Shown here: positions 22,765-35,097 of the stretch, one piece after another
Numbering within the stretch: the first letter of the stretch is position 1
Layout of the letters: the number at the start of each line of letters is the position of its first letter
DNA from: Pseudorasbora parva
Taxonomy: Eukaryota; Chordata; Actinopteri; Cypriniformes; Gobionidae
Length of the DNA stretch: 64,000 nucleotides
Assembly (NCBI RefSeq): GCF_024679245.1
Contig: NC_090179.1
Location: 6,126,320-6,190,319 of the forward strand
Reading direction: 5' to 3'
Notes under the pieces: model-generated
What the model was told of the DNA's origin: nothing
What the model saw: only the letters and a program-made list of their open reading frames with translations
Database searches by the model: none
Translations under genes and position numbers: made by a program

Positions 22765-22919
22765 GTCAATAATCACAATTTTATTGGTACAACACAAGCC
22801 ATATCAAAAGGTTAAAACCAATTACAATTTGTGTCTGCAATAAGATTCATAGAATCGGGAAATGGCTCTCCTCGAGAATGCAAGAAGGGTCCGGCCTGCT
22901 CTTTTACACCGCCTACCAC
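22765..22919 (-). other. Candidate 3'-terminal exon, unit B
   Basis: On the minus strand a strong acceptor (T-rich tract then CCCTCTGCAG) precedes 22919, two frames stay open for about 31-36 codons, and an AATAAA poly(A) signal follows at 22780-22785. This is the shape of a last exon. It lies about 1.1 kb downstream of the repeat-protein gene, so it could be an alternative last exon of it or belong to a separate transcript. Neither frame shows a known motif. Copies are at 37082, 50519 and 63263 (acceptor side). Confidence 0.3.
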
Positions 22920-23974
22920 CTGCAGAGGGAAAAAAAAGAAACCCAGAGCATATACCACAAATAAGTAACCTTTAAAATCACCATTTATAGTGCCAACCTT
23001 CTAATGCACACCACACAGAAGTGCCACACACCACCCAGATCAATTATTAGTATGATTGGATTAAACACATGTAGTAAATCAAAATCAAATATAACCCAAA
23101 AATAAACTTAAATACACAAGAAACAGTGGCTGGTCTGCCCCTTTAACAGGAAAACAAATACACGCTAATACAAGTCAATGCAAAAAAAATAAAAAATAAA
23201 TACAGAATAAACAAAAAACAAACAAAACATACTTTAGCGAAAGTCATTGCTGGCTAGTCTCCTCTCACATATTACGCATAATATATGTGCCCCATACATG
23301 GAACCTGAAATTTACCTGAGTGTTGCATTTTATAATTTAAACATTTGACTTTATGAAAATTCTATAATCCAAGATGACCACCATATGACATATGCAAATT
23401 AGATCCCTAAATAAACTTTGGTTCACCCAAGATTTCTAATTTACATAAAGTCTTAAGATTAGCCTTTTGAAATTAATGTCAAAAACATTATAGAAAAACC
23501 TCAGATTCCTAAAGGGTTAAGTCAGTATAAATCAAATATACAGTGACTATTTAAGTTTGCTTAAGTAAATGAAGTATTTGAGAAGGACAAGTAAACTGAA
23601 ATGGTAAGGGTAGCATGCCTCCCATAAAGTTAATGCATTGTCAGTAGGTGTTTGTGGCCATTTGAATGCATTTGACCACATCAGCAGTTACACTATGAAA
23701 GCAATCTGGAAGTGGTTGAAAGTATTTTAGACCCCATTTACACCGATCAGCATAAGCCACTATTTGGATCAGAGCAACCATTTCTCCAGGTGTAAATGGG
23801 GCTTAAGCAAGAACAAAGCAGAGCACGTCAATCAAAGATGAGGTCATGCAAACGCAGCACAAACAATACTTGAAACTTCCATGGGTCAAAGACTTCCCTG
23901 TAGACACTTGGTTACAAATCTTTAACCCCAACCTCCCCATACACAACAAAACTACTGAACTGGTTTTAGAAATA
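22920..23974. other. Intergenic DNA downstream of gene copy B
   Basis: AT-rich, with no gene supported. Short inverted runs such as ACCCCATTTACACC / GGTGTAAATGGGGC at about 23732-23802 could form a hairpin; the same sequence recurs in units C and D. Confidence 0.5.
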
Positions 23975-23980
23975 TTTATT
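23975..23980 (-). terminator. Poly(A) signal of gene copy B
   Basis: AATAAA on the minus strand, 39 bases beyond the stop codon. Copies C and D have the same signal at the same distance. Confidence 0.75.
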
Positions 23981-24018
23981 TTTTCAAAAGCAAACTCTTG
24001 AGTAGACAAAGTATGCAG

Positions 24019-27000
24019 CTATGACTTCACTTGTTGCAACAACCTCAATATGCCTGGAGAGAGACGTTTGTTTTGAGTAGTCTGCAGAGGTGTTAAATCT
24101 TGGAAGTCAGGCTGGACAGACTGCAGACTCATAGCGTGAAGAGGTACATTGCTGGGCTGTCCCAGAGGTTTGGAACCAAGGCTAGATTGCTCTGGGATAG
24201 GAAAGACATGGAAACCAGGGCTCCGGAACACAGATTGGTAACGGGCGTGCGCAGATGGCAGGCTACCTGACTGGACGACAGACTGGTAACGGACTTGGGC
24301 TGTTTGTTGCATGTTAGACTGGTCCACAAACTGTGAGGTGGCTTGTGCCAGCTTCAGGCCACTGGGCTGGGACAGAGACTGGTAACGGGCTTGGGCTGAT
24401 GACAGGCTACCTGAGTGGACCACAGATTGGGAACTGGCTTGGGCAGGTTGTTGAGGTTTGGACTGGTCCACAGACAGTGAGCTGGCTTGTGCCACCTTCA
24501 GGCCACTGGGTTTAGATACAGACTGGTAGCGGACATGGGCTTGTTGTTGCATGTTAGACTGGTCCACAAACTGCGAGGTGGCTTGTGCCAGCTTCAGGCC
24601 ACTGGGCTGGGACAGAGACTGGTAACGGGCTTGTGATGACTGCAGACTGCTGGGCTGAGATATGGACTGGTAGCGGGCTTGTGCTGACTGCAGACCACTG
24701 GGCTGGGACACATACTGGTTACGGGCTTGGGCTGATGACAGGCTACCTGACTGGACCACAGATTGGGAACTGGCTTGGGCAGGTTGTTGAGGTTTGGACT
24801 GGTCCACAGACAGTGAGCTGGCTTGTGCCACCTTCAGGCCACTGGGCTGGGACAGAGACTGGTAACGGGCTTGTGATGACTGCAGACTGCTGGGCTGATA
24901 TATAGACTGGTAGCGGGCTTGTGCTGACTGCAGACCACTGGGCTGGGACACATACTGGTTACGGGCTTGGGCTGATGACAGGCTACCTGACTGGACCACA
25001 GATTGGGTACTGACTTGGGCAGGTTGTTGAGGTTTGGACTGGTCCACAGACAGGGAGCTGGCTTGTGCCACCTTCAGGCCACTGGGCTGGGACAGAGACT
25101 GGTAACGGGCTTGTGCTGACTGCAGACTGCTGGGCTGAGATATGGACTGGTAGCGGGCTTGTGCTGACTGCAGACCACTAGGCTGGGATATGGACTGGTA
25201 ATGGACTTGTGGCAGCTTCAGGCCACTGGGTTTAGATACAGACTGGTAGCGGGCTTGTGCTGACAGCAAGCCACTGGGCTTGGACACATACTGGTAAGGG
25301 GCTTGGGCTGATGACAGGCTACCTGAGTGGGCCACAGATTGAAAACTTGCTAGGGCAGTTTGTTGAGGTTTGGACTGGTACACAGACGGTGAGCTGGCTT
25401 GTGCCACCTTCAGGCCACTGGGCTGGGATATGGACTGGTAACGGGCTTGTGCTGACTGGAGACTGCTGGGCAGAGATATGGACTGGTAACGGACTTGTGG
25501 CAGCTTCAGGCCACTGGGTTTAGATACAGACTGGTAGCGGGCTTGTGCTGACAGCAAGACACTGGGCTGGTCCACAGACTGGTAATGGGTTTGTGCTGAC
25601 AGCAAGCCACTGGGCTTGGACACATACTGGTAAGGGGCTTGGTCTGATGACAGGCTACCTGACTGGATCACAGATTGTGAGCTGGCTTGGGCTGGTTGTG
25701 TGCTGGACTGGTCCACAGGCTGTGAGCTGGCTTGGGTAGGTTGCTGTGTGCTGGACTGGTCCACAGACTGTGAGCTGCCTTGTACTAGCAGCAGGCCACT
25801 GGGCTGGGACACAGATTGTGAGCTGTCTTGGGCTGGTTGTTGGGTGATGGACTGGTCCAGAGGCTGTGAGCTGACTTCTAGCAGCGGGCCACTGGGCTGG
25901 GACACATACTGGTAAGGGGCTTGGGCTGATGACAGGCTACCTGACTGGACCTCAGATTGTGAGCTGTCTTGGGCTGGTTGTTGGGTGCTTGACTGATCCA
26001 CAGACTGGGAGCTGGCTTGGTCTGGTTGTTGGGTGTTGGACTGGTCCACAGACTGGGAGCTGTCTTGTGCTAGCAGCAGGCCACTGGGCTGGTCCACAGA
26101 CTGGTATTGGGCTTGGGCTGATGACAGGCTACCTGACTGGACCACAGATTGTGAGCTGTCTTGGGCTGGTTGTGTGCTGGAATGGTCCACAGGCTGGGAG
26201 CTGGCTTGGGCTGGTTGTTGGGTACTGGATTGGTCCACAGACTGTGAGCTGGCTTGGGCTGGTTGTTGGGTGCTGGACTGATCCACAGACTGTGAGCTGC
26301 CTTGTACTAGCAGTAGGCCACTGGGCTTAGATACAGACTGGTAGCGGGCTTTTGCTGACAGCAAGCCACTGGGCCGAGACACATACTGGTAACGAGCTTG
26401 TGCCAGCTTCAGGCTACTGGGCTGGTCCACAGACTGGTAACGGGTATGTGCTGACAGCAGGCCACTCGGCTGGGATATGGACTGGTAACGGGCTTCTGCA
26501 AGCTTCAGGCCACTGGGCTTAAACACAGACTGGTAACGGGTTTGTGCTGACAGCAGGCCACTGGGCTGGGATATGGACTGGTAACGGGCTTGTGCTGACT
26601 GCAGACTGCTGGGCTGAGATATGGACTGGTAACGGGCTTCTGCAAGCTTCAGGCCACTGGGCTGGTCCACAGACTGGTAACGGGTTTGTGCTGACAGCAT
26701 GCCACTGGGCTGGGATATGGACTGGTAACGGGCTTGTGCAAACTTCAGGCCACTGGGCTTAAACACAGACTGGTAGCGGGCTTGTGCTGGCTGCAAGACA
26801 CTGGGCTGGGACACATACTGGTAACGGACTTGGGCTGACGACAGGCTACCTGACTGGACCACAGATTGTGAGCTGGCTTGGGCTGGTTGGTGGGTGTTGG
26901 ACTGGTCCACAGGCTGTGAGCTGCCTTGTACTAGCAGCAGGCCACTGGGCTGGGACACAGATTGTGAGCTGTCTTGGGCTGGTTGTTGGGTGCTAGACAG

Positions 27001-28726
27001 ATCCACAGACTGGGAGCTGGCTTGGACTGGTTGTTGGGTGCTGGACTGGTCCACAGGCTGTGAGCTGCCTTGTACTAGCAGCAGGCCACTGGGCTGGGAC
27101 ACAGATTGTGAGCTGTCTTGGGCTGGTTGTTGGGTGCTAGACTGATCCACAGACTGGGAGCTGACTTGGGCTGGTTGTTGGGTGATGGACTGGTCTAGAG
27201 ACTGTGAGCTGACTTGTGCTAGAGGTAGGCCACTGGACTGTTCCATGGAGTTTGAAATAACTTGCTCAGAGTTCTGGCTGCTTGCTTGACGTGATAGTTG
27301 GATGCTGGGCTGAGCCACAAGTTGGTTTAGTGCCTGTGCTTGTTGCACATCATTGGGCGGAACCATGGAACCATAGCCTGACTGCACTAGTTGCTGGCCA
27401 CTGAGCAATGGCACAAGTCCAGACCCATAACTGACTTGTCCTAATTGATAGTTGGGTTGTGAGGTCTCATTTATTTGCTGCAAAGCCTTGACATAGGTAG
27501 CACTTGGAAAATGGACTGGCCTGGTATCAGAAAGCAAGTTGGCACCAAATTGAAGTCTACTTCTCTGAGGCTTTATAATGGGATGCGTTGCAGCCTGGTA
27601 GCGGACTTGCACTAATGGACCACTGGACTGGGAACCGTTCTGCAATAGTTGCTGGCTTGCAGATGCCACAGACTCATTACTGTGTACTACAGGCTGTTCT
27701 GCAGTTTGATAGTGGAGCTTTGCTGGCTCGGGTAGAGACTCACTGCTCATACTTGGGCCCACTGCAGTGGCCACAGAACCAGAAACAAGACTGCCACTAC
27801 CAGCCAAAGATAGAGATCCTTGAAGTTGGCTTCTAGCATCAGAGTCAGAACCAGGCTTATATAAATCAGTCACTGGTCCAAAACCAGAAGAGCCATTTTG
27901 AGGACTATAGCTTACACTGGTATAACCACCCTTAACTTCTTCAGCACTAGAAGTTAATTCCATGGAACTTTGAGGACTAATGGGACTTGGTACTTTAATG
28001 CCATACCAGGAACTGTAGGAACTTCGTGGTTTCACATCAGCCTGCATGGGAAAACCAGTACCAGCCCCATAGTATATGGGATAGCCACTCCTGACAAAGC
28101 CACTAACTAGAAAAGAGGGGGAAAAAAGGAGACAATTCAGACAGCCATGGTATCAAACCTAAATTATATAACTTGCCTGGATAAATCTTACCACTTCCAA
28201 TATGGCTACAGACACAAAGACTGAGAAGTGCCAGAGAAAAACTGTAAGAGAAAACACCACTTGTTAATGCCACTTGTTGACAAATGCCAGATACTACAAT
28301 TTATCATCATACCTTAATATAGTGATGGGACATCTGAAGCGAGGCTCCGGAGCTTGTGTCGAGCAAAAAGGGGCGTTCCAGATGAAGCCCCGATTCGAGG
28401 CTTGTATCGTTTCCGTGAAAATCACGTGACGATGACAAACGAGGCCTCGTTTTCTGTTGAATACGTCATTGCTTCATTCTGAGTATCGCTTTCGGACAAA
28501 AGTGGTTCGAAACCTCGCGGCTCTTGTGGGGTTTGCAGTAGGCATTTGCATTGGTGTTGAGGTGTTGGTTGTATGTAGTAGCGATATCATTATATATCAT
28601 AGCTTATTATATATTATATTACATTATACTTAGTTTAGTAGATTATTAGAGTAAATTATACATAGTTCAGTAGATTATTAGAGTAAATTAGCCTATATCT
28701 AGTTGTAATACCTATACTAGCCTACG

Positions 28727-28811
<85 letters not shown>

Positions 28812-28884
28812 ACACTAGGCCTACTACTAATATAGGCTATATATATACCGTATATATAGCCTATATTAGTAGTAGGCCTAGTGT

Positions 28885-28977
<93 letters not shown>

Positions 28978-29465
28978 CTATTATTATTATTATTATTATT
29001 ATAAGATTAGACTGTATTAGGGAAAGCTTTTCCCATCACTGTTGCAGTTTGCTGTTCCACAATTCCAGTCCCATTAGCACTGCACTCACAATAATTTATT
29101 TACAATCATTCTGGGCATTTACTGTCATCACTAACCCAAAGAACTACTGAATAGTAGAACACAAAGTTGTGTGTTTGTGTGAGTTGTGTGTACATAGGTT
29201 AATACAAGCAGAGTAAAATACTTTATTAATACACAGGCAATAGAAAAAGGGTGTGCCCACACTATGATAATTTGGTTGCTCAGGATGAATAGATTTGTGT
29301 GCGATGCATTGCTTTGCACAGCAGGTGTCACTAGGGAGCACACTGTTTCATGAGGCTTCAGGTAAATGAACCTTTTGGTGAACCAATGGGCTGGAAAGCC
29401 TCAGTGGTTCAGGAAGCCTCATTTGGCCATCACTACCTTAATAGTCGGCTAGTGGTACCCTCCAT
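24019..29465 (-). CDS. Secreted Ser/Gln-rich 16-residue repeat protein, copy B
   Basis: I do not recognise the family. The coding parts are 29437-29465, 28192-28241 and 24019-28106, with GT..AG introns and matching phases, giving 1388 residues. Using the first Met in exon 3 would lose 46 residues, including the signal peptide ([10 protein letters not shown] then a Leu-rich core ending CVCSHIGS). Residues about 47-324 are unique sequence with one Trp and four N-glycosylation sequons (near 97, 170, 183, 239). About 62 tandem 16-residue repeats follow, of types [16 protein letters not shown] and [16 protein letters not shown], then a 67-residue tail ending LRLLQQVKS. The mature chain has essentially no Cys, so it is probably extended, disordered and perhaps glycosylated outside the cell. 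In this copy an hAT-like element sits exactly at the exon 1 donor but leaves AAG|GTAGTG, so splicing may survive. Structural secretion, mucus or egg coat are guesses. Confidence 0.8.
28320..29435. mobile_element. hAT-like non-autonomous element at exon 1 donor of copy B
   Basis: The ends TAGTGATGG and CCATCACTA are flanked by a perfect 8-bp duplication CCTTAATA (28312-28319 and 29436-29443). The empty site is present once in units C and D. It is the same family as the element in copy A but in a different place, so it is an independent insertion. It is 1116 bp, lacks a transposase, and has an internal (AT)n palindrome. Confidence 0.9.
28731..28972. repeat. (AT)n palindrome inside hAT-like element B
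   Basis: Two long AT runs (28731-28808 and 28891-28972) surround inverted arms containing AACACTAGGCCTACTACTAA and its complement, centred near 28849. The whole 240 bases could fold into one hairpin or cruciform. The element in copy A has only one arm and one AT run. Confidence 0.85.
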
Positions 29466-29560
29466 GGCCAATCAGTAATACAACAACTTCCACCACCTCA
29501 ATAAAACCACTACAAAAACATACTTGCAACCCAACACAGAATAGTGTTGCGGAACAGGAC

Positions 29561-29640
29561 TTTTTATAGTGCCAGCAACTGCCATTTGCCAATCGGTTGT
29601 CATGGGAACATGTAGTATTTAATTATTTGGCTCAGGTGTC
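29561..29640 (-). promoter_or_regulatory. Core promoter of gene copy B
   Basis: TATAAAAA on the minus strand at 29561-29568, 96 bases above the start codon, implying a leader of roughly 65-70 bases. Upstream are an inverted CCAAT box and CAACTG and CACCTG E-box motifs. The start codon context GGCCATGG is strong. Confidence 0.65.
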
Positions 29641-29712
29641 ACAACTCTGATCATGACAACTAGAGCTTGCATTCATGATGATTGCTTTTTTTATACTATG
29701 ATTACTGAACAG

Positions 29713-30601
29713 GGCCCGTATTTATCAAGATTCTCAAAGTGCTATTTTAGTCTTAAGGGCTGAGAATTCATGAAATTTACTCCTACTTTCAAACTTAAGA
29801 ATAAAAGAAAGTTATCAAATTTCTTAAAGCTAAGAATCACTCTTACTCTCCCAGTTCTTTAAGACAGCTCGAGAGGTCTCTCAAGTGGTAAGGAGTTGCC
29901 AGTAGGGGCTTGAGATGGCGCTGAGGAGACAGAGACGAGCGCAAATCTTTCAATAGAGGGAGAATGTGTTCGAAATGTGTGACGACAAATATTTAATCAA
30001 ACGGTATCGTGTGGAAAGAGCAGACATCATCTTTTTCAGCGCTGGTTCGAGTAATTCAGCAAGCAGTAGCGATCGCTTCTTCCTCCTGCCATTTCGGTTT
30101 TCCTTTGGAATCCATGGTGGCTGATTATATATATAAAAAAATCTAGGCTATATATAGGCAGGTCATTTAACAGCACACCAGTTTAAAAAATGTAATTAAA
30201 TCGATGAAAACATGTTTATCTTTCATTTAAAATGTGTATATTTTAATGTATTCTCTTGAAAACTCTTTATTGTTAAATGTGTATTGGATGTAAACTCCTC
30301 TTAGGAATTTCACCATTCAATGTGAATTTATCTGAGAATATTCTTAAATAAGGACATCTATTCAGTGATTGGTTCATGCTTATGACATCATCCAAAATTC
30401 CATTTGTGGCACAGCAAAGTGTCGTAAATCCACTCTAAGACTAGCACTTAAGATTTAGTCCTACACTTTACTTAAAGTATGATTAGGATGCTTGATAACT
30501 AACTTTTAAGCGCAGCTTTGAGCCAAGAATTTTTTTACTCTTAAGTCAATTCTTAGCAGTGTTCTTGTGAGTAATTCTAAGATGTTTGATAAATACGGGC
30601 C
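29713..30601 (+). mobile_element. PIF/Harbinger-type element B1
   Basis: Begins GGCCCGTATTTATCAAG and ends TTTGATAAATACGGGCC, with CAG at both sides (29710-29712, 30602-30604). It is 889 bp; the transposase N-terminal relic inside is altered by stops. It starts only about 145 bases above the TATA box of gene copy B. Confidence 0.82.
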
Positions 30602-30604
30602 CAG

Positions 30605-31533
30605 GGCCTGTATTTATCAAGCTTCTCAAAGTGCTATTTTAGTCTTAAGTGCTGAGAATTTATGAAATTTACTACTACTTTCAAACTTAAGTATAAAAGC
30701 AAGTTATCAAATTTCTTAAAGCTAAGAATCACTCTTACTCTCCCAGTTATTTGAGACAGCTCGAGAGGTCTCTCAAGTGGTTAGGAGTTGCCAGTAGGGG
30801 CTTGAGATGGCGCTGAGGAGACAGAGACGTGGGCAAATCTTTCAAGAGAGGGAGAATGTGTTCGAAATGTTTGACGACAAGCAGTTAATCAAACGGTATC
30901 GTTTGGACAGAGCAGGCATCATCTTTTTCAGCGCTGGTTAGTGTTGGGTTTTATAATAAATATATAAACACCGCTCTTCGGCTAATTCAGCAAGCAGTAG
31001 CGATCGCTTCTTCCTCCTGCCAGTTCGGTTTTCTTTTGGAATCCATGGTGGCTGATTATATTAAAAAAAATCTAGGCTATATATACGCGGGTCAGTTATC
31101 AGCACACCAGTGTAATAATTGTAATTAAGACATGGATGAAAACATGTTTATCTTTCATTTCAAATGTGTATATTATAATGTATTCTATTGAAAACTCTTT
31201 ATTGTCAAAAGTGTGTTGGATGTAAACTCCTCTTAGGAACTTCACCATTCAATGTTAATTTATCTGAGAATATTCTTTACTAAGGACATCTTTTCAATGA
31301 TTGGTTCATGCCTATGAAATCATCCAAAATCCAGTTTGTGGCACAGCAAAGTGTCGTAAATCAACTCTAAGACTGACACTTAAGATTTAGACTTGCACTT
31401 TACTTAAAGTATGATTGGGACGCTTGATAACTAACTTTTAAGCGCAGCTTTGAGCCAGGAATTTTGTTACTCTTAAGTCAATTCTTAGCAGTGTTCTTGT
31501 GAGTAATTCTAAGATGTTTGATAAATACGGGCC
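30605..31533 (+). mobile_element. PIF/Harbinger-type element B2
   Basis: Second element in the row, 929 bp, sharing a single CAG with each neighbour. It contains the short transposase N-terminal frame with FDDKQLIKRYRLDRAGI. Confidence 0.82.
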
Positions 31534-31536
31534 CAG

Positions 31537-32461
31537 GGCCTGTATTTATCAAGCTTCTCAAAGTGCTATTTTAGTCTTAAGTGCTGAGAATTTATGAAAT
31601 TTACTACTACTTTCAAACTTAAGTATAAAAGCAAGTTATCAAATTTCTTAAAGCTAAGAATCACTCTTACTCTCCCAGTTATTTGAGACAGCTCGAGAGG
31701 TCTCTCAAGTGGTTAGGAGTTGCCAGTAGGGGCTTGAGATGGCGCTGAGGAGACAGAGACGTGGGCAAATCTTTCAAGAGAGGGAGAATGTGTTCGAAAT
31801 GTTTGACGACAAGCAGTTAATCTAACGGTATCGTTTGGACAGAGCAGGCATCATCTTTTTCAGCGCTGGTTAGTGTTGGGTTTTATAATAAATATATAAA
31901 CACCGCTGTTCGGCTAATTCAGCAAGCAGTAGCGATCGCTTCTTCCTCCTGCCAGTTCGGTTTTCTTTTGGAATCCATGGTGGCTGATTATATTAAAAAA
32001 AATCTAGGCTATAGGCGGGTCAGTTATCAGCACACCAGTGTAATAATTGTAATTAAGACATGGATGAAAACATGTTTATCTTTCATTTCAAATGTGTATA
32101 TTATACTGTATTCTATTGAAAACTCTTTATTGTCAAAAGTGTGTTGGATGTAAACTCCTCTTAGGAACTTCACCATTCAATGTGAATTTATCGGAGAATA
32201 TTCTTAAATAAGGACATCTATTCAATGATTGGTTCATGCCTATGAAATCATCCAAAATCCAGTTTGTGGCACAGCAAAGTGTCGTAAATCAACTCTAAGA
32301 CTGACTCTTAAGATTTAGACTTACACTTTACTTAAAGTATGATTGGGACGCTTGATAACTAACTTTTAAGCGCAGCTTTGAGCCAGGAATTTTGTTACTC
32401 TTAAGTCAATTCTTAGCAGTGTTCTTGTGAGTAATTCTAAGATGTTTGATAAATACGAGCC
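31537..32461 (+). mobile_element. PIF/Harbinger-type element B3
   Basis: Third element, 925 bp, ending TTTGATAAATACGAGCC with CAG at 32462-32464. Very like B2, with a stop where B2 has Lys in its transposase relic (ATCTAACGG). This suggests B2 and B3 arose by local duplication or unequal exchange rather than by separate insertion. Confidence 0.82.
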
Positions 32462-32464
32462 CAG

Positions 32465-34321
32465 AAGTGGAAAATATTGGTAAAAAAAACATGCATTTAC
32501 ACACAAACTCACCAGCAAATGCAACTTTCGGACGCCATCTTTTTCCTCAACTGTCACTGAATAGAAAGCACAGGATTATGGGATACCAAAGGCAACGAAG
32601 GATACATGTATGCTGCCTTCAAAAATCGATCAGATGAAGGTCTCTCAGGAGAGAGGCAATGTTAAGGAGATTTAACCAATCAGTGACAAACTTATCGGTG
32701 ACGTCAAAAGGACGCTAGGTGGCGAGCTAGAAACTTCCCGAACAGTGAAGCAGAGTTAAGAGAAGAACACACATCACATGTTCCTGTACACAAACCTTCT
32801 GTTTAAAAAAAAAAGTTTACCTTCTGTGTGTGCGTTCATGATAAAATGTAAGTCTATTTACTTAAAGATGTTTGTTAGTATAGTAATCTGCAGTGTTACA
32901 GCAATGATTAGTGTAAATGATCGAATTGTTTATCTCCGTCGTATTCACGTCGTACTGACTGCCATAAATATAGCAGATACAGAGTTATTTAAGTTACTTA
33001 AGTTGTTGATTTGTATTATATCATGCTTGTGGTTACCTAGTGCAATGTTAACACCTTTAATGGGTATCAAGTATACAATATTGGTCGTATATTTCCGTAA
33101 TCCTGTCGATATATATGATGACTAAGCATTTACTCAGATACACGGATAATCCGCGATCCTCGTTATATGTAGTGATGGGCAGACCGAGGCTTCGTGAAGC
33201 ACTGAAACAGTTGAAGCAAATGTGCAGAAGCTTCGAAACAACACCAGACACCCGTCTCCATGACGCCATCTAGTGGACACTTGCGTGTATTGCTCTGAAA
33301 TAACCTTGACAGTGATCTACTGTTTGTAAACATAAAAATATATGTGTGCCACGCGCCATCTAGCGGCGAAGATTGGTAGTGCAGTCCAGACCCTGATAAT
33401 TGTATTGATTGCAGAATGTAGACATGTATATTACTTTTATGTATGTATATTGTAATTATTTATTGTAATATGTCATTCATTTGTTTATTTCAGACCACAC
33501 TCATGCTAATAGAAAGTAAAGACGAGTATTTTCAATCCTGTGATGTGTTTTGATTGACACCCTGTGGCGAGCACAATCTCCTGATCAGCTGATTAGTACA
33601 AACTCCTTTACAGGCGAAGTGAAGCAAACAATAGATTCGGACATTGCTTGATGCCTTCCTGCCTTCAAATGTGTCCTCCGAAGGCAGCATTTTCCAGGTT
33701 TAGGACGCAGCCAAGATATCAGACCGATATACCCAGAGCTCTTCACCACACTTCGAAACTCTGTCTGAACCTCGCCAAAGAAAACTTCCTGGAGTCCGCG
33801 CAGCTGCGTCTCAGAGACTCCCGTCATGTAGCAACCAGCTAACGCTATCCAGGATCCGGGCAAAACCAACTATCCGTCCCTCTGAACACAACAACTTACT
33901 ACCATCCTAAGAGGAACCCATGCTCGTAGGAGCATTCAAATGCAAGTACATGACTCTTCATTCTGGCTGAACTGGTAAAAAACGTATATCTAAGCAAGCA
34001 AACTAAGGTTGACCTGGTAGTATATTGATTCTCAGGTTGTGGCTAAGAAATCATGTCTAAACAAGACATTCAATGAGACATTAGGACTTCACTCCTTTCC
34101 ATTAATAAACATCCCTTTCCCATTTTTGAATGTGTGTTTTCGTTAGTTTGTGTGTTTAGAATAGTTCAATAAACTTGTGTTTACCTTTTTCATCTATACA
34201 GGTGTCTTGGGCTATGTGTTTATAAATTACTGCCTTAAACTGATCAATTTTCTTACCTAAGCTCACAAACAGTGAACATAACATTTAAAATTTTAAACAA
34301 AATAAGTGTTAAATATTAATT
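32465..34321. other. Unassigned unit DNA (as 18323-20164)
   Basis: Same content as in unit A: CCAAT and CRE-like patch, hAT-like terminus at 33170, open stretch of unknown nature near 33585-33869. Units B and C carry TTCTGTTTAAAAAAAAAA at 32806, absent from A and D. Confidence 0.4.
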
Positions 34322-34924
34322 TTGAATCATTTAATATGTATTATGGTTCCTTTCACTGTAATTCAATACCCCTTTGAGTTATTTGACCTGAATCAATCCC
34401 TTACAATAGTAAATCTGGCAAAGACGACTGATTTCTTGGTAGAGGAAATTAAGTCGCTATCTGCAAGGGTCAAGAGTAACGAGAATAAGGTGTCGCAAAT
34501 TGAGCAGGTGGCTCGGATGGATCAAGGCAAGTGTGATCAAGCCGAGATCTAAAGTAGGAGTTGAAATTTAAGGTTAAAAAACCTCAAAGAAACAGAAGGA
34601 GAAGATATCAGAACCAAAGAGCTCAAAATCCTAAAAATTCTTACTCCAGACGCGGTAGAAAAACGGAGTAATTCTTACTCCGTTTTTGCGTTGACACAAT
34701 CCATAGAGTTGGACGTCCTGGGACGGGTCATCATCCAGTTCGCACTCCGGACCTACAGAGAGAAAGTCTGGAAAGCTGCGCGGGATCATCCTGCACTCAA
34801 GGAATGAGGTGTTTGCCTTGCAGAGGATCTGACATTTGCAGAAAGACAACAGAGAAAGTGCCTATGGCCAAGGGTAAAAGCGGCGAGAGAAAAGGGGAAG
34901 AGACAAGACAAGTTGCAAGGGTAA
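34322..34924 (+). pseudogene. L1-type LINE ORF1 pseudogene, unit B
   Basis: Copy of the unit A pseudogene with the same internal stops, showing that the decay preceded the segmental amplification. Confidence 0.82.
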
Positions 34925-35054
34925 AAGACAAGTTGACGAATATCAAGATGAATACTGAAATAGGCTAACAATAACTAAATAGGCATTATTAAGGACTGTG
35001 CTGGCTAGGCAGTCGAACTGAAATAATAAATGTTCTGGCTGGCTTGGCTTGCAA

Positions 35055-35097
35055 CCTCCTCCTCCTCCTCCTCCTCCTCCTCCTCCTCCTCCTCCTC
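35055..35097. repeat. (CTC)n tract, unit B
   Basis: Fourteen triplets, three more than in unit A. Confidence 0.9.

Noticed and set aside
22579..22797. Tyr-Ile repeat frames over the AT tracts (also 28881, 36760, 62940)
   Set aside because: They are simple translations of AT dinucleotide runs.
24333..27145. Many plus-strand open frames (Trp/Gly-rich, [10 protein letters not shown] and [16 protein letters not shown]) opposite the repeat gene
   Set aside because: They are antisense shadows of the 48-bp repeat, whose length divisible by three keeps several frames open; they have no starts, splice sites or promoters of their own. The same holds in copies A, C and D.
28045..28047. Met at the start of the long exon 3 frame as the true start codon
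   Set aside because: The frame is open to the acceptor 59 bases upstream and joins in phase to two exons encoding a signal peptide with a strong start context.
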